A DNA stretch of 64,000 bases from contig OZ037845.1 in assembly GCA_964035575.1 (NCBI GenBank), positions 1,694,201 through 1,758,200 of the forward strand, in the 5' to 3' direction. The notes beneath the pieces were generated by a model. It saw only the letters and a program-made list of their open reading frames with translations, had not been told where the DNA came from and searched no databases. This DNA comes from Rhynchopus sp. YZ270_cl-10 (lineage: Eukaryota; Euglenozoa; Diplonemea; Diplonemida; Diplonemidae). The translations under genes were made by a program, and so were the position numbers. Positions 10,822 to 21,766 of the stretch are shown in pieces (the stretch's first letter is position 1; every line of letters starts with the position of its first letter).

Positions 10822-10829
10822 GAGTGCCT
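10822..10829. repeat. hAT target-site duplication, right
   Basis: GAGTGCCT, identical to 8284-8291. Confidence 0.9.
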
Positions 10830-11227
10830 ACGATTTCGTAAACCAGAGGTCCTCTGGATGCATGCATTGATAAACACAACACTGGAAATTGCAAGGAACG
10901 GGTCTGCATGTGCGTGTTCTCTAGCCACTACAGTCACAGGGTATGCACAAAATGACCGTATTGTGGCTGAATTTTGACTTGCGAATTTTTTTCGCGAACA
11001 TCTATTTCTGAGGTTTTCTTTGGATTCTTTGGGCCATTTTATGACCTACCACGCCCGATTTTGGGCGATAAAACAAAATTTTGTCAGGTCAAAAACCGCC
11101 TAGTACTTGTGCACCCCCAGATCTTCAAAACACCCGATTTTTGCGTTTTTTTTGCACTTTTTGGTGCCCAAAAACCCAACTCAGGGGTCGAAATTTTCCC
11201 GAAAAAAAAAATTTTTTTTTTTTTTTT

Positions 11228-11633
11228 GAGATTTTTCGATTTTTTGACAAGGCGCTGGCCCATACAAAATGCACTGGTGGTACAGAAAAATGGCCGGGGA
11301 ATAAACTCTAGATGCTCAAAACAGCTCAATTCTTGCTTTTTTTGACTTTTTGGTCCCAGAAGGGTACATAGGGTGTAGTGAGCAGGCCTCAAAAACACTT
11401 GTGAAAAAAATTTGGGATTTTTTTTTTTTTGAGATTTTTCAATTTTTCGACAAGGCGCTGGCCCGTACAAAATGCACTGGTGGTACAGAAAATGGCTGGG
11501 GAATAAACTCTAGATGCTCAAAACAGCCCAATTCTTGCTTTTTTTGACTTTTTGGTCCCAGAAGGGTACCTAGGGTGTAGTGAGCAGGCCTCAAAAACAC
11601 TTGTGAAAAAAAAAATTTGGGATTTTTTTTTTT
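11228..11633. repeat. Two tandem copies of a 203-bp unit
   Basis: 11228-11430 and 11431-11633 are near identical. Each begins GAGATTTTTC, contains GACAAGGCGCTGGCCC and CTCTAGATGCTCAAAACAG, and ends in a T-run. A third start (11634) is truncated. Homology suggests a recent tandem duplication within the inverted-repeat element. Confidence 0.8.
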
Positions 11634-11719
11634 GAGATTTTTGAAAAATCGGCCGATTTTGCGACCAATTTTGGCTGGGAAATTTCGACGACCAAAGGGT
11701 CCCCCCTGTGGTTTTTTTC

Positions 11720-11845
11720 AAAAAATCGGGTTTTTTTGTGTATAAATAGTACCCGGTCAAAATGCCGGTCAAAATGGGGTGCCGGTCAAATTACATACCC
11801 TATTTTGACCGGGTACTATTTGTACACAAAAATACCCGATTTTTT
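11720..11845. repeat. Foldback: 44-bp inverted arms around a 38-nt spacer
   Basis: Arms 11720-11763 and 11802-11845 are inverse complements with about two mismatches; both contain AGTACCCGGTCAAAAT or its complement. The spacer contains CCGGTCAAATTACATACCC, also found at the right end of the larger element. Such a structure can extrude as a cruciform or mark the head-to-head junction of two short elements. Confidence 0.8.
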
Positions 11846-11909
11846 CGGGAATTTTTGACAACACACTGGTTAAGTGACCGGTCAGAACCGGTCAAATTAC
11901 ATACCCCCC

Positions 11910-13285
11910 TGTCGGTAAGTTCTTCCACATTCTTCCAAAGACACGGTGTCGTACCCCTCCCAATCTTAACCCGCATACCTCTGCTGACACATCACTGTTG
12001 GTGGTTTTTCTTTCTATATGTTCCCCCCCCCCCGCAGCTATCCTTTTGTGCTCATGTTGCCTGTTGTGTTGCCCACATTCGTTTCCGAACTGTGGACAAG
12101 AAGTAGGTGGACAAACCACCCTTATGTAGCAAGATTGTACAGAGTATTGAATACCTCCCCTCTTCAGTGTCCCCTAAAAAAAGGTTGGCTGTATGTACCA
12201 AAAAAAGTGCATACAATTTTTGTCAGACCAGAGCTTTAACATTGAAGTACTTTGTCTTGCCAGTAACTGCTACCCACTGTGCACGTAAAGTGTGAAAAAT
12301 TTGTACAGTCCTACAACAAACACCGTGTAGGGTAACAACTAAGGTGTTTTGGGGTTTTCAAAAAACTCTGAGGGTTTTTACCCCCGATGATTTGTTGTGT
12401 GACTGTAGATGGGGTACCCGCAAACCGGCATTGCAACTTAGTTCAGAGTTGTGCACAGGAGAGAAGATGTTTGTCAAAAAGATGCTTACACGAATTTGAA
12501 GGATACGTGGTCATCCCTTTGTATGGTGATTGAATGTTTTCAGCTTATAAATGAACGAAAGAAAGTACAGATTGCACCATTGCGCTGACTACACTTTTTT
12601 CCATAGTATTTCTCTGGTACTGATGTCCGTACGGCGTGTGTTTTCATTGCAACCTTCAATTCCCAACCTTACCCTTCTTTCACTTCACACCAACGTGGGT
12701 ACTTTATGCCGAGGATGTTGTATTGCCCAATTTCCAAAGTAAAAAAAGGAGAGTGGTGATTGCACAACTGTGGCAACACAACCGAGGCAAACTACACTAC
12801 TCCAGCAATTTATCAAAAATTAAAGTAGTAAATGTCTGTATGGAAGCTGCACAATTCTCAAAACTCCAATTCCCGTAAAAATAACCCAGTTTTTTTTTCA
12901 CAAAAAAAATGAACCAAAAATAAGAATCTATGAAAAAAAACCCCTCCTGCGCTAAGCCCATCTCTGGATACCCTCCCCTCCCGAATTGAGGGGGTAAAAA
13001 AATAGACAAAAAAAATGGAAGATGCGAAAAACGGTGCGCAAACCACAATACAAAAGAAAACCACTCCCTTATCACGGTCTCCTCTCCTACCACCTACTAC
13101 CTACCACTAGCCTACCTATCACCTGACAAAAGCTTTTCTGAGCCATTTCGTTGCTTTTCTTTCACACTTTCACATAACCCACACCACATAACGTATACCC
13201 TCCACAGCCACACACCCCTTTCTCTTCCCCTCTCTTCCCTCCTCCATCACCACCTTGCTGCAGAGCACAGAGCAGAGCACCGCCA
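11910..13285. other. Intergenic region before the cyclic-nucleotide gene
   Basis: It contains copy 2 of the 77-bp repeat (12741-12817), a C-run near 12026 and nothing else I can name. The last 130 bases become strongly pyrimidine-rich and end CTGCAG at 13258-13263. Confidence 0.45.
12741..12817. repeat. 77-bp dispersed direct repeat, copy 2
   Basis: Partner of 6448-6524, same orientation, differing at only a few positions (for example AGTGGTGATTG for AGTGGAGATTG). Conservation with unrelated flanks suggests either a short mobile repeat or a small RNA gene; no promoter or fold was demonstrated. Confidence 0.75.
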
Positions 13286-14858
13286 ATGGGGTGTTGCGAG
13301 AGCAGTACAAAGGGCCGCCCCAAGCAGGCGGTAGACAGCACAGAGGTGCACGGGAAGGATGACGACAATGTGGATGAGCACCACATGCATCAGACAGATA
13401 CGTCGTACCCAAGCGGCAAGGTGAAGTGCGCCAAGGCCCCAGAGACGTGGCCGTGGACGCGCCCGAAGCTTGACGAGAAGAAGGTAGGCGGACGCTGCAA
13501 GCGTGCAGGGGACTACTTCTACACAAAGGAGTACCTCAACTCCTTCCGCATCCTCAGTGCTGTAGAGGCGCAGGCGTACGAGGCCTACCAGAACAACGAC
13601 GAGCCACTCGCACGGCGCATCCTCAACAGCCAGAAGACGGACATCGGCGCTTCGAACGGCCTCCTGTACTCGCCCAACACAGACGCAACGTTGTCCCCAG
13701 AGGACATCGTGCTGTCGCCCGTCAACAAGAAGGAGGTCGAGCGTGTGCGTGGCGGATCGCTTGCAGGCAACGTAGTCAAGTCGCATGCCCTGGAGGACAA
13801 AGACGCGGACAAGCCAGAGAGCGCACCCAAGTCACCCCGCACAACACAGCGTCTCCTGTACGCAGTCAAGAAGTGCCCGCTGTTCTCCCACCTTAGCATC
13901 AACTTCCTCGAGCATGAGGTTGTTGTGGCGGTATGTTCTTTGTGGAGTTTTGGGGTGGAAGAGGCGTGTTTTGGATACCATGTGTCATCGTTTAAGGTTT
14001 CTTTACTTTGCCTTTGCCTTTGTGCTCATTGCTCACAACACACCACACAGGGAATGGAGCGTGTGGAGTTCAAACGCAGGGAGGTGATCCTCCGTGCAGG
14101 CGAGTTCCCTCCGGAGCATCGCCGTGGGTGGTATGTTGTTGCCGAGGGCAAAGTGAAGTGGACGTCGCAGGTGGTATGTGCCCCCAGACCTCCAGACCCT
14201 GCCACTCCTACCGTCACCCCACCCACAGGGTTCGGACGTGCGCTCGCCAGGAGAAAGCTTTGGAGAGCTCCTTGTGACGAACGTGACAACGAAGAGTGCG
14301 ATCGACGTGGAGACAGACCCGACACAGCCCACGGTGTGCTACTACCTGTCGCACGCGTCGTACTCAACGATGCTGTCGCGCATTGCACACCGCCGCCGCC
14401 AGACGTACAAGAAGGAGCTCAAGAAGGTCAAGGTCGGGAACACCTCGCCTTTCGGGAACATGAAGAGCCGCGAGTTGGCACAGCTTGCGGACTGCCTCAC
14501 AGAGCGGCTCTTCCCACCTGGGGAGATGCTGCTGAACTATGGCGAACAGGGCACATGCGCGTACTTCATCCTGAAGGGCACCGTGGAGGTCATTGGACGC
14601 GACAAGAACGGAAACCCCTTCCGTGTGTGCGAGTTCTCGCAGGGCGAAGATCCTGTGGGCTTCCTGGAGTTCTTCGATGGCACCGTCGCCAACAACATTG
14701 CTGATGTGCGGGCAAAGTCGAACGGACGCGGCGTTGTGACAGCGTGCATCACACGCGAACACTTCGAACGTTGCATGGGCCCCGCTAAGGACCTCCTCAA
14801 GAACGCCGCCGACACCAGCCATGTTTACGACTACTACAGGAACAAGAAGAAGACGTGA
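13286..14858 (+). CDS. Lipid-anchored tandem cyclic-nucleotide-domain protein (PKA-R-like)
   Basis: Exons 13286-13930, 14051-14173 and 14229-14858 give 465 residues; both introns are phase 0, GTATGT to CACAG. The N-terminus MGCCES is a strong myristoylation/palmitoylation signal, predicting membrane or flagellar attachment. A disordered acidic region is followed by two cyclic-nucleotide-binding folds, about 190-300 and 330-455. In the first phosphate-binding cassette FGEL is kept, but the Arg of the family PRAA is replaced (TTKSA). The second cassette (VGFLEFFDGT) lacks the Arg too. Cyclic AMP binding is therefore doubtful; kinetoplastid PKA-R homologues are known to bind nucleosides instead. 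No dimerisation/docking domain is evident. The start follows a pyrimidine tract and CTGCAG by 22 nt. Confidence 0.82.
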
Positions 14859-15663
14859 CATAAAGGATAGAACGACAATAAAACAAAGCCAAAAATAAAA
14901 TGAAAACAACACGCCCCGTCGACCCCCTTTGGAAGCAGAGGAGAAAAGGTCGCATTTTGTACACTATTCAGGTTGTGGGGACACGCTTTCCCAACTAATT
15001 TTTTTTTTTTTTTTTTTCACTATGTTTTTTTTTGGGGAGAATTTTGACCTATCACTAGATGCAACGGGAATGGACCCTTTCTTGACCATGTTGTTGACAC
15101 AAATGAAAAAGCCGTTGTTGGCAGTAGGCACATTCATCTTTCAAGGTTTCTTTGACAAACTAAATGATTTGTCTGTACCACAAGAACTACACCCCAGCTA
15201 TTTTTTATAGGTAACTAGGTGACTCTGCAGGCATAGGTTCAAACTACCAACTTTTCTCTTTCCCCCCCTCCCTTGCACTTCTCCCTTTCCTTTCGCCCCG
15301 TTTACACGTGGCGAAGGTGTATAGTCTTACGCTTACTTTCTTTTACATAAGGTGACTAAGCACGAGACTCGTTTGGTTCACTTTCAAACTTCCCTTCTCT
15401 CTTATTCTCACCAACAGAACGGTTTGTGTTTTACAAAAACCAAACCTTTGTAAAAAATACCCAATTTGAAGCAAATCTCATGAGGAAAAAATAAACACTA
15501 CCACAACTACGGGGGGAGACAACGTCTTTATTTCCCCCCCCCCCCCCCCCACAACACACAATGACTCCCCTCTCAAAAAAAATGCAAAAGCCTCTCCACT
15601 CTGTTTCATTATCCCCTACCTCCTCCTCCTCCTTCTTCTCTTCACGACATTACCCGCAGAAGA
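14859..15663. other. Intergenic region with three stem-loop repeats
   Basis: After the stop the sequence is A/T-rich. Stem-loop copies lie at 15127-15153, 15217-15261 and 15349-15400. A C-run of about 16 at 15534-15550 precedes a CTCCTCCTCC-type pyrimidine tract that ends CCCGCAG four bases before the next ATG. Confidence 0.55.
15127..15400 (+). repeat. Cluster of stem-loop repeats
   Basis: 15127-15153 keeps the tail (GGCACATTCATCTT, TCAAGGTTTCTTT). 15217-15261 is AGGTGACTCTGCAGGCATAGG, then TTCAAACTACC, then AACTTTTCTCTTT. 15349-15400 is AAGGTGACTAAGCACGAGACT, then CGTTTGGTTCACTTTC, then AAACTTCCCTTCTCT. Confidence 0.65.
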
Positions 15664-17676
15664 ATGGGCCTGACCATGAAGGGGGCCGCACGAAGGGGTG
15701 TGCTTCTGAGGGGGAAGCGAAGTGCTGCGTCACGTGCAGCACGAGATGCAGAGACGCCGAGTGAAACGTACTACCCGCGGGAGTGGTTCAGCCAGAAGGA
15801 GACGACGGAGCTGAGTTTGTTTGAGAATGTGAAGGAGTGGCGTGGAGAGAAGGGGAAGCATGCGCCGGGCATGCGCACAACAGACGCCGCCCGGCATGCG
15901 TTGTACTGGCGCATGGAGCAAATGATGCGACAGCAGGAGAAGCACCGCAACGAGGAAGTCGGCATGTTCTTCCTCCCCTACCTCGATTGGGGCGTGCGAG
16001 ACGGCTGCAAGCCCTTCCTCTCCCCCACGCACGCACACCGCCTTTACACAGACCTCCACCGCTTCCACGTCGACGAGCTCACACGCCTCACCAGCGGCAC
16101 CAACGCGGAGGCAGCGCCACTGGACGTCCTTGTGGACGCCACCTCCTTCGATGCAACACAGTATCTCGTCAACTTCCACGCCTCCATGCACTGGAACATG
16201 CTGTTCTGCTGGAAAAGCATTGTCCCGTATGGTTCAGTTGGTATGTACTATATAGTGGCCCCTTGAAGGGTGTTGTTCCTATCTAAACACCCCACAGATA
16301 TGCCTGTACGGACGCGGCGTGAGATTTGGAAGTACTGCCACAAGGAGGCAGACGTGGATGCGATTGAACAGCTAAAGGCAGACTTTGAAGAGACTGCGAT
16401 GAACCTGGTGGGGAACGGATTTGTGTGGCTTGTGTGGAACACAACGCAGCAGGTTCTGGAGGTGCGCACCACAGACCACCACACGTGCCCCACTGTGCTG
16501 AAGCTCATTCCCGTGCTCGGGTTGAACCTTTGGGACAACGCTATCTCACCTGGATACGGCATGAACAAGCTGGACTACGTGAAGCGCTTCTGGCACTGCA
16601 TCGACTGGACCTGGGCCGACTACTGCATTGGCCTCATCCAGGAGGATAAGGTGTGACACAAACGCTGAAACACAAAACCCCACCACCCACACCCACAGGA
16701 GCTTTTGTACGAGGCGGACATCTCTGACGACCAGGCCTTCCCCACACAAGTGTCGCAAAGGGAGGATCAGATGATCAAAAGCTTCGCCCGACGGACACGC
16801 GAGGAGCCTCTTGCGCGGGTATGGACATGCTTCAACAAGAAAGACATGACTTTTTTTTCTTGGGGGGGGGTTGCGGAACAATCGGTAGTCCTTCTTGGAC
16901 GGCGTTACCAGCAGTGCTGGGTTATGTGGTTGGGGGCACCTCTTGCTGTCCCTCTTCCTCTGTCCCTCTGTCTCTGTATCAAACATCGATATCTGCATTT
17001 CATTTCATTTACAGGCGACTCGCGACTGGGAGTCATGGCGGAGGATGAGAATCCAGCAGGACCCAGGCATCTTCGGCCCAGGCACACACATGGCCTCCCG
17101 CCAGGACCAGGAGACTGAGCTGCTTTGGCGTGCGGGCCAGCAGTACCACATCGTCCATGCACACTGCCACTTCTCGCGCCCACCGCCGCCCACACATCTC
17201 GCGTCGTGGACAATGACACGCCGATGGTTCAACCAGCTTCAGGCAAAGGTATGCACCTTCTTTGGGAGGCTTTCAGCATCAACAAACACCTCTACAGCAC
17301 ATCTTGGAGAGCACAGCAGTCTTCCCACCTGCATCAGGTATTCTGTGGCCGGAAGAGGCCCACGAGCAGTTGGTCCAGGGCGAGGTATGCAGCTTTGGTC
17401 TCTTTACGTTCCGTCTATTCAATTCAACCAACAATCTTTGTTGAGCATTCCGGCAGAAATTCTCCAACTTCCACATACACCCTACCACCACAGACCGAAG
17501 ACCAGGACGAGGTGCCTGAGTGGGAGGAGGAGTCACCCCAGCCGTGGCGCGAGATGCGCGAGCGCTGGTTCCACACGAACACCCACAAGAAGGAGCTTGA
17601 CTTCTGGCGTGAGCGTTACAACATCACCTGGCAGAAGCACGGTCTCTACTACGGCGTCAAGATCAGCGAGGGCTAG
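15664..17676 (+). CDS. SOD-fold protein without metal ligands, mitoribosomal mS42/mS43-like
   Basis: Six exons (15664-16240, 16298-16650, 16699-16818, 17015-17248, 17298-17384, 17494-17676) give 517 residues. One donor is GTGTGA rather than GTATG (16651). The Arg/Ala-rich N-terminus looks like a mitochondrial presequence. Residues about 140-320 follow the Fe/Mn superoxide dismutase fold: ASMHWNMLFCW aligns with the family AAQxWNHxFYW, and LGLNLWDNAISPGYG with the family DVWEHAYYxxY. The His after WN is Met, and the Asp and His of DVWEH are both Asn, so the metal site is lost. Such dead SOD-fold proteins are known as mitochondrial small-subunit proteins mS42/mS43. The roughly 200-residue C-terminal extension (Trp/Arg/His-rich) matches no family I recognise. 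The start follows CCCGCAG by 4 nt. Confidence 0.75.
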
Positions 17677-17828
17677 ACGCACGACGCATCCAACCCCATT
17701 CCCCCCAAGCCCCACACCGAACCGAACTTCGACTCTATCCATTCCTGGTTTTATTTAGCACTCTTTTGCACCCATGCTCTGACCTCACCCACCCAGGCAT
17801 AGATGTCTTTCGAGACAACTGAATTAAT

Positions 17829-18694
17829 ATGATTTCTGGTTTGGTGCAGTATGACTTTGCACCGCAGCAGGCGGGGCAGCTGCGGCTGCAGGCGGGCGCT
17901 GTCGTGACGCTGCTGCAGAACCCACCGGGGGAGGGGTGGTGGCGGGGGCGCAGCGAGACTGGGGAGGAGGGGTGGTTCCCTGCGACGTACGTGGTGCCGC
18001 AGGTGGGGGGTGCGGGTGTGGCAGCTCCGCCACCGCCGCCACCGCAGGACACTGGCTACCACCAGCCACATGCACATGCTCATGCACATCATGCACACAC
18101 CCATCATACCCCCGCCCCGCCTGTAGTGCACCCCCCAGCAGGACGTGGTCGTGGCCGTGGTCGAGGTGCCCCCGTCCACGCACCCATGAAAGGCAAAGTG
18201 AAGATCCCCGCCCAACGTCGTGAGGAGTTCAAGCCCAACCAGTTCCGCTCAGGCGTAGCCGTCACACCAGAAACGATACGTTTATACGAAGAGGTTGCAC
18301 GGCAGGTGCGGTACGAGACTGCGGCGAAGGCGTACATCGAGCTTCTCAAGGAGCGGGGGTATGGTTTTGTACACATCTTCGTTTTTGCAGTTTCCTTTTC
18401 TTGCAGAGCGCTCCTGTTTTAAACGGAAGAGGAATGTCCACATACAAGGTCTAACACCGCACAGATGGGGTGCAAGACCTTGTATCTTGGGTTTTTACCC
18501 CCATGTTTCACTCCAACAAAACGCTTCAACACATCCACAGGGCGATCCTCAACTACGAAGCGCTTCTCCCCACGCTATGCGAGGAGCCCCGTTTCCTCGC
18601 ACTCGCGGAGCTGTCCTCGAAGGCTGGCCGCGACCTTGCACAACTTGCACGCGAACAGCACGCGAGGCAAGCGCCCTTTTCCTTGGAGGCGTGA
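17829..18694 (+). CDS. SH3-domain protein with His- and RG-rich linker
   Basis: Exons 17829-18358 and 18541-18694 give 227 residues. The join is phase 2 and restores KERGAILNYEALL across the intron. Residues 3-58 form an SH3 domain (ALYDF-like VQYDFAPQQ, then GEGWWRG, GWFPATYV). A Pro run, a His/Ala-rich stretch (HAHAHAHHAHTHH) and an RGRGRGRG motif follow, then a helical C-terminus (about 135-227). SH3 domains bind proline motifs; the partner is unknown. Only 152 nt separate it from the upstream stop. An ATG at 17802 opens a 9-codon frame whose TGA overlaps the start ATG, so translation may be limited by an upstream ORF. Confidence 0.8.
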
Positions 18695-19187
18695 CGCACC
18701 ACCCCGTACAGGTCGCTCTCCAGGGTTTATTATTAACCCCTTGGGAGTGCTCTGGGACGGCATATTGCTACCTAACCCTTACCCCCCCTCCACGGTGGGC
18801 CGGTCAGGTGTGATGGTTATTTTGACCAGTCGGCTAGGCTGTGTCACAGCTGAGTTGTGCATGCCTGTGTCCTACCGTGCCACCCCTCCCTTAGAACGAA
18901 GGGTCCACTGGGTGCGCTCCTCGATAGCGCAGAATAAAAACTGAAAACGAAGTATCTTGGTCCACCAAGAGCTCTCCCCTCTCGCTCTCTTACTCCCCTC
19001 TTCCACCCTCATTTCCCCTCACTCCTCCACTCCCTCACAAATCACCACAAGGTACGTTTCTGTTGCCTGTTTCTTGCACACAGAGAGGGTCGCAGCCTTC
19101 ATAAACATAGTGCGCCCTTGGGCAGACACCTTCAGTCAAATCGTACACGGAAGACAACGTTGATAGCTCAAAGCGACTTTGTCTCTC
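18695..19187. other. Intergenic gap
   Basis: No stem-loop copy and no exon. Around 18960-19050 there is a long C/T-rich tract. A GTACGT at 19053 and GCACACAG ending at 19081 could be a leader intron or a trans-splice acceptor region. Confidence 0.4.
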
Positions 19188-21424
19188 ATGCCTGTCCTGC
19201 AGAGGCCGGACAGCGCAGCCCGCCGCCTGCAACAGTGCAGGCAAGGGCTCTCCGCATCGCTGACAGAGATGCGCCACGAGCTGGAGGCCCTCGAGAGACA
19301 GGCCCCGCCCCTCAAGCCGTCCCGTGCAGCCTCTGCGAACGCCACCACCCCTACCACCCCGTCCTCAGCACTCATACGGCGAAACTCTCTTGAACCAGTC
19401 GGAAAGCTTGAGTCCAGCAACAACATCACCGCTTGGGACAAGGAACGCCCCCCACAGCTGCCCCCCGTGCAGCGTGGTGGTGATCCCACCCCTGTGGAGA
19501 GTCCGAAGGAGGCCCCCGTGGTGACGAAGGTGGAGACGGACCGGGTGAACTCATTGGAAAGCAACCGCCTCATGGAGGAGCAGTGCCACGGCACAGTGCG
19601 GAGCATGGAGCAGGAGCTGCCTGCGTTGTGTGCGCTGTCTGCACAGCTGGCGCGCGTGGTCGGGAAGGAGTGCAGCAACACCGGGCTGCTGCTGATGGAG
19701 CACTACGACCTGTGCGAGTGGATGCGGCCGGTGCCTAACTACGTCGCAGTGCCACGTCTCATCAGCTCCATGGGGATGGCCATCTCGCGCGAGCTGCTGT
19801 GGGATCTGCAAGCAACGTTGCCGCCTCATCCGCCGCCACAGTCGAAGCTAGACGAGGCTGCCAGGGCCATGAAGCAGATATTCTCAAACAAACGCGACAC
19901 GCGAGGTGCGGAAAGCAAGAAGGCGCGTCTCCTCACCTCCCTCAAGCCGTTTGAGGCGATGATGGCGCAGGCAGACCTGGCAGGCGATGGACATGGCGAC
20001 GCTGCCAGCGGCACTGCGTCAGGTCTTGTCAAGACGCCACCACAGCTGCCTGGACATGTAGTGCAGCTGAGCGCGCTCATAGGGAGCGACCCCGTCTCAC
20101 GCATGACTACAGAGCTGGTGGCGTCGAACTCTCAGTTGCGCACCTTCACCTCTGTCAGCGCAAAGCTAACCCGCAGGCTGAAGAAGTTGCATGAACGTGG
20201 CGAGCACGACAAGGCAAGCGAGCTGAGCACAGAGATCGGTGAGCTGTACGACGGTGCGATGGAGCTACACAAGCGGCGTCTCAACGACGGTGTGATGTAC
20301 GCACAGACGGAGACTGATATGCTGCGAGCACAGGTTGACGAGTGGGCTGCTGCTGCCGTGCCTCAGGTAGGTGCCTTCATGGACTACCACGAGCGTCTGA
20401 CGAAGGTGTGCCAAGGCGACCTGCCCCTGGTGGCAGACCGCATGAACGAAGAGAAGCAGAACACGAAGCGCATCAACGAAGCACTTCTGCACGACACGCG
20501 CAGCATACAAAGCAGCCTCGATGCGAACGCGACGGACCTGGATAAGTGCTGCATGCAGCTCGATGACCTCCTCACCAACGCACAGACGCTCCTCGACAAG
20601 CGCCGTAAGCTCACAAAGCAACACATCGCCGCAGTCGAGAAGGCACGTCTCGAGACCGCCACCATCACAAAGAGCCTCGAGGTGTGCCAGCGGCACGCAG
20701 ACTCCATCAAGCAGGTCAAACAGCACAGCAGCAAATGCCTCGCGTTGGGTGCTGTGTGCAGCACCATCATCAACCAAGGGTATGACAACTATTTACTGCC
20801 TATGCGACCTTTCAAGGGTTATTTCATTTTATACCTCAACAAACCTTACCTCACAGGGCTGCAGAGCTGAAGGAACGTCTTGCCTCCTTTACAGCAGCAA
20901 CGTTCGAGGCTGAGAAGCAGGAACGCACCACGTACAACACATGCATGCAGACATGGGCGGAGCTCAAAGGTGAGTCGATGGGGCGCAAGGAGAACCTGCG
21001 GCAGGAGATTGTGAAGGAGCTGCCGCTGCTGACATTCAAGCTGGAGACACAGCAGTTTACACATGGCGAGGACGAGCTGTCGGAGCTCACAGCACGGTTG
21101 GTATGCTCCAACCCCAACCCCCACTACCACCACCACCACCACCTCCACACTTCACGTACCCAAGCCCACCATCCTCCCTCAACACTCCTCACATCCTCAC
21201 AGAAAGAACTGACCGACTACCGGCAGATGCTCGACGACTCATGCGACGTTCTCCAAGCAGAGATGATGGCACGTGACGCACGCAACAAGCCCAACGACGT
21301 TATCCTCTGCGAGAAGTTCGGAAGCAGACATAAATACGCCCTAGACGCCTTTGCAGAGCGCCGTCGAGCTATGCACGATGAATACATAGTTGCGCAGGGC
21401 GACTTCGATCCGTCCGTTCAATAG
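19188..21424 (+). CDS. Paraflagellar-rod-like coiled-coil protein
   Basis: Exons 19188-20779, 20857-21100 and 21203-21424 give 685 residues; I start at the first ATG (19188), since the frame extends upstream only through a TTG. It is almost wholly helical from about 120 on, after a Pro/Ser/Thr-rich N-terminus. The pattern over about 400-660 follows the paraflagellar rod domain: an LDDL/NAQTLLDKRRKL helix, then VCQRHADSIKQVKQ, a TTYNTCMQTW turn, RKENLRQEI, then FTHGEDELSELTARLKEL, in the order seen in PFR proteins (where ETFDPNAKKHA stands). The match is by heptad and motif order, not by long identity. PFR proteins build the lattice beside the axoneme in euglenozoan flagella. A generic axonemal coiled-coil protein is the alternative. 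Confidence 0.55.
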
Positions 21425-21766
21425 AACAATTGACGCACAAAAAAATATTCCGGATATGGCATTTCCGTGCCACCCCCCCGTCCTTCTCTTTCGCAATGTG
21501 TGTGTTCCCACACCCCGCGAGAACGTTTCTCTCGATCGCCCCTTCTCAAAAAAGAATGCCACAAAATGCTTTGGTTTCCTCATCTCTGCCTCATATTCAC
21601 ACACCGCAAGAAACCACAGAAACACAGCAACACAAAGCATACACACACCCCTCCTTCCCCCATCACTATACACCAGAGGAGGAACCCTGGCGCGGTAGCA
21701 GAGAGGCGGGCCAGTCGCGGGCTCCGTCCTTTTCCCCTTCCCCCCCTTCTCACCTCCTTCTGAAGG
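21425..21766. other. Intergenic gap with acceptor-like pyrimidine tract
   Basis: No gene or repeat copy. From 21723 a C/T tract leads to TCTGAAG one base before the next ATG, consistent with a trans-splice acceptor almost abutting the start. Confidence 0.4.

Larger units (their letters stand above)
8032..11909. mobile_element. Inverted-repeat (TIR) element carrying a nested hAT
   Basis: The left end 8032-8044 (GGGGGGTATGTAA) is the exact inverse of 11897-11909 (TTACATACCCCCC). A second matching block (TTTGACCGG on the left, CCGGTCAAA on the right) lies just inside each end. An internal copy of the right end sits at about 11783-11800. The interior outside the hAT holds no open transposase frame, only A/T-rich sequence, a 203-bp tandem duplication and a foldback. 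I found no clear target-site duplication, so the family is unassigned and the boundaries could be those of two overlapping elements. It looks like a non-autonomous DNA element that was the landing site of the hAT. Confidence 0.5.

Noticed and set aside
17457-17493. Extra 5' part of the last exon of the SOD-fold gene, using the GGCAG acceptor at 17456
   Set aside because: It shifts the frame and hits a stop; the CCACAG at 17493 keeps the frame and gives a conserved-looking C-terminus.
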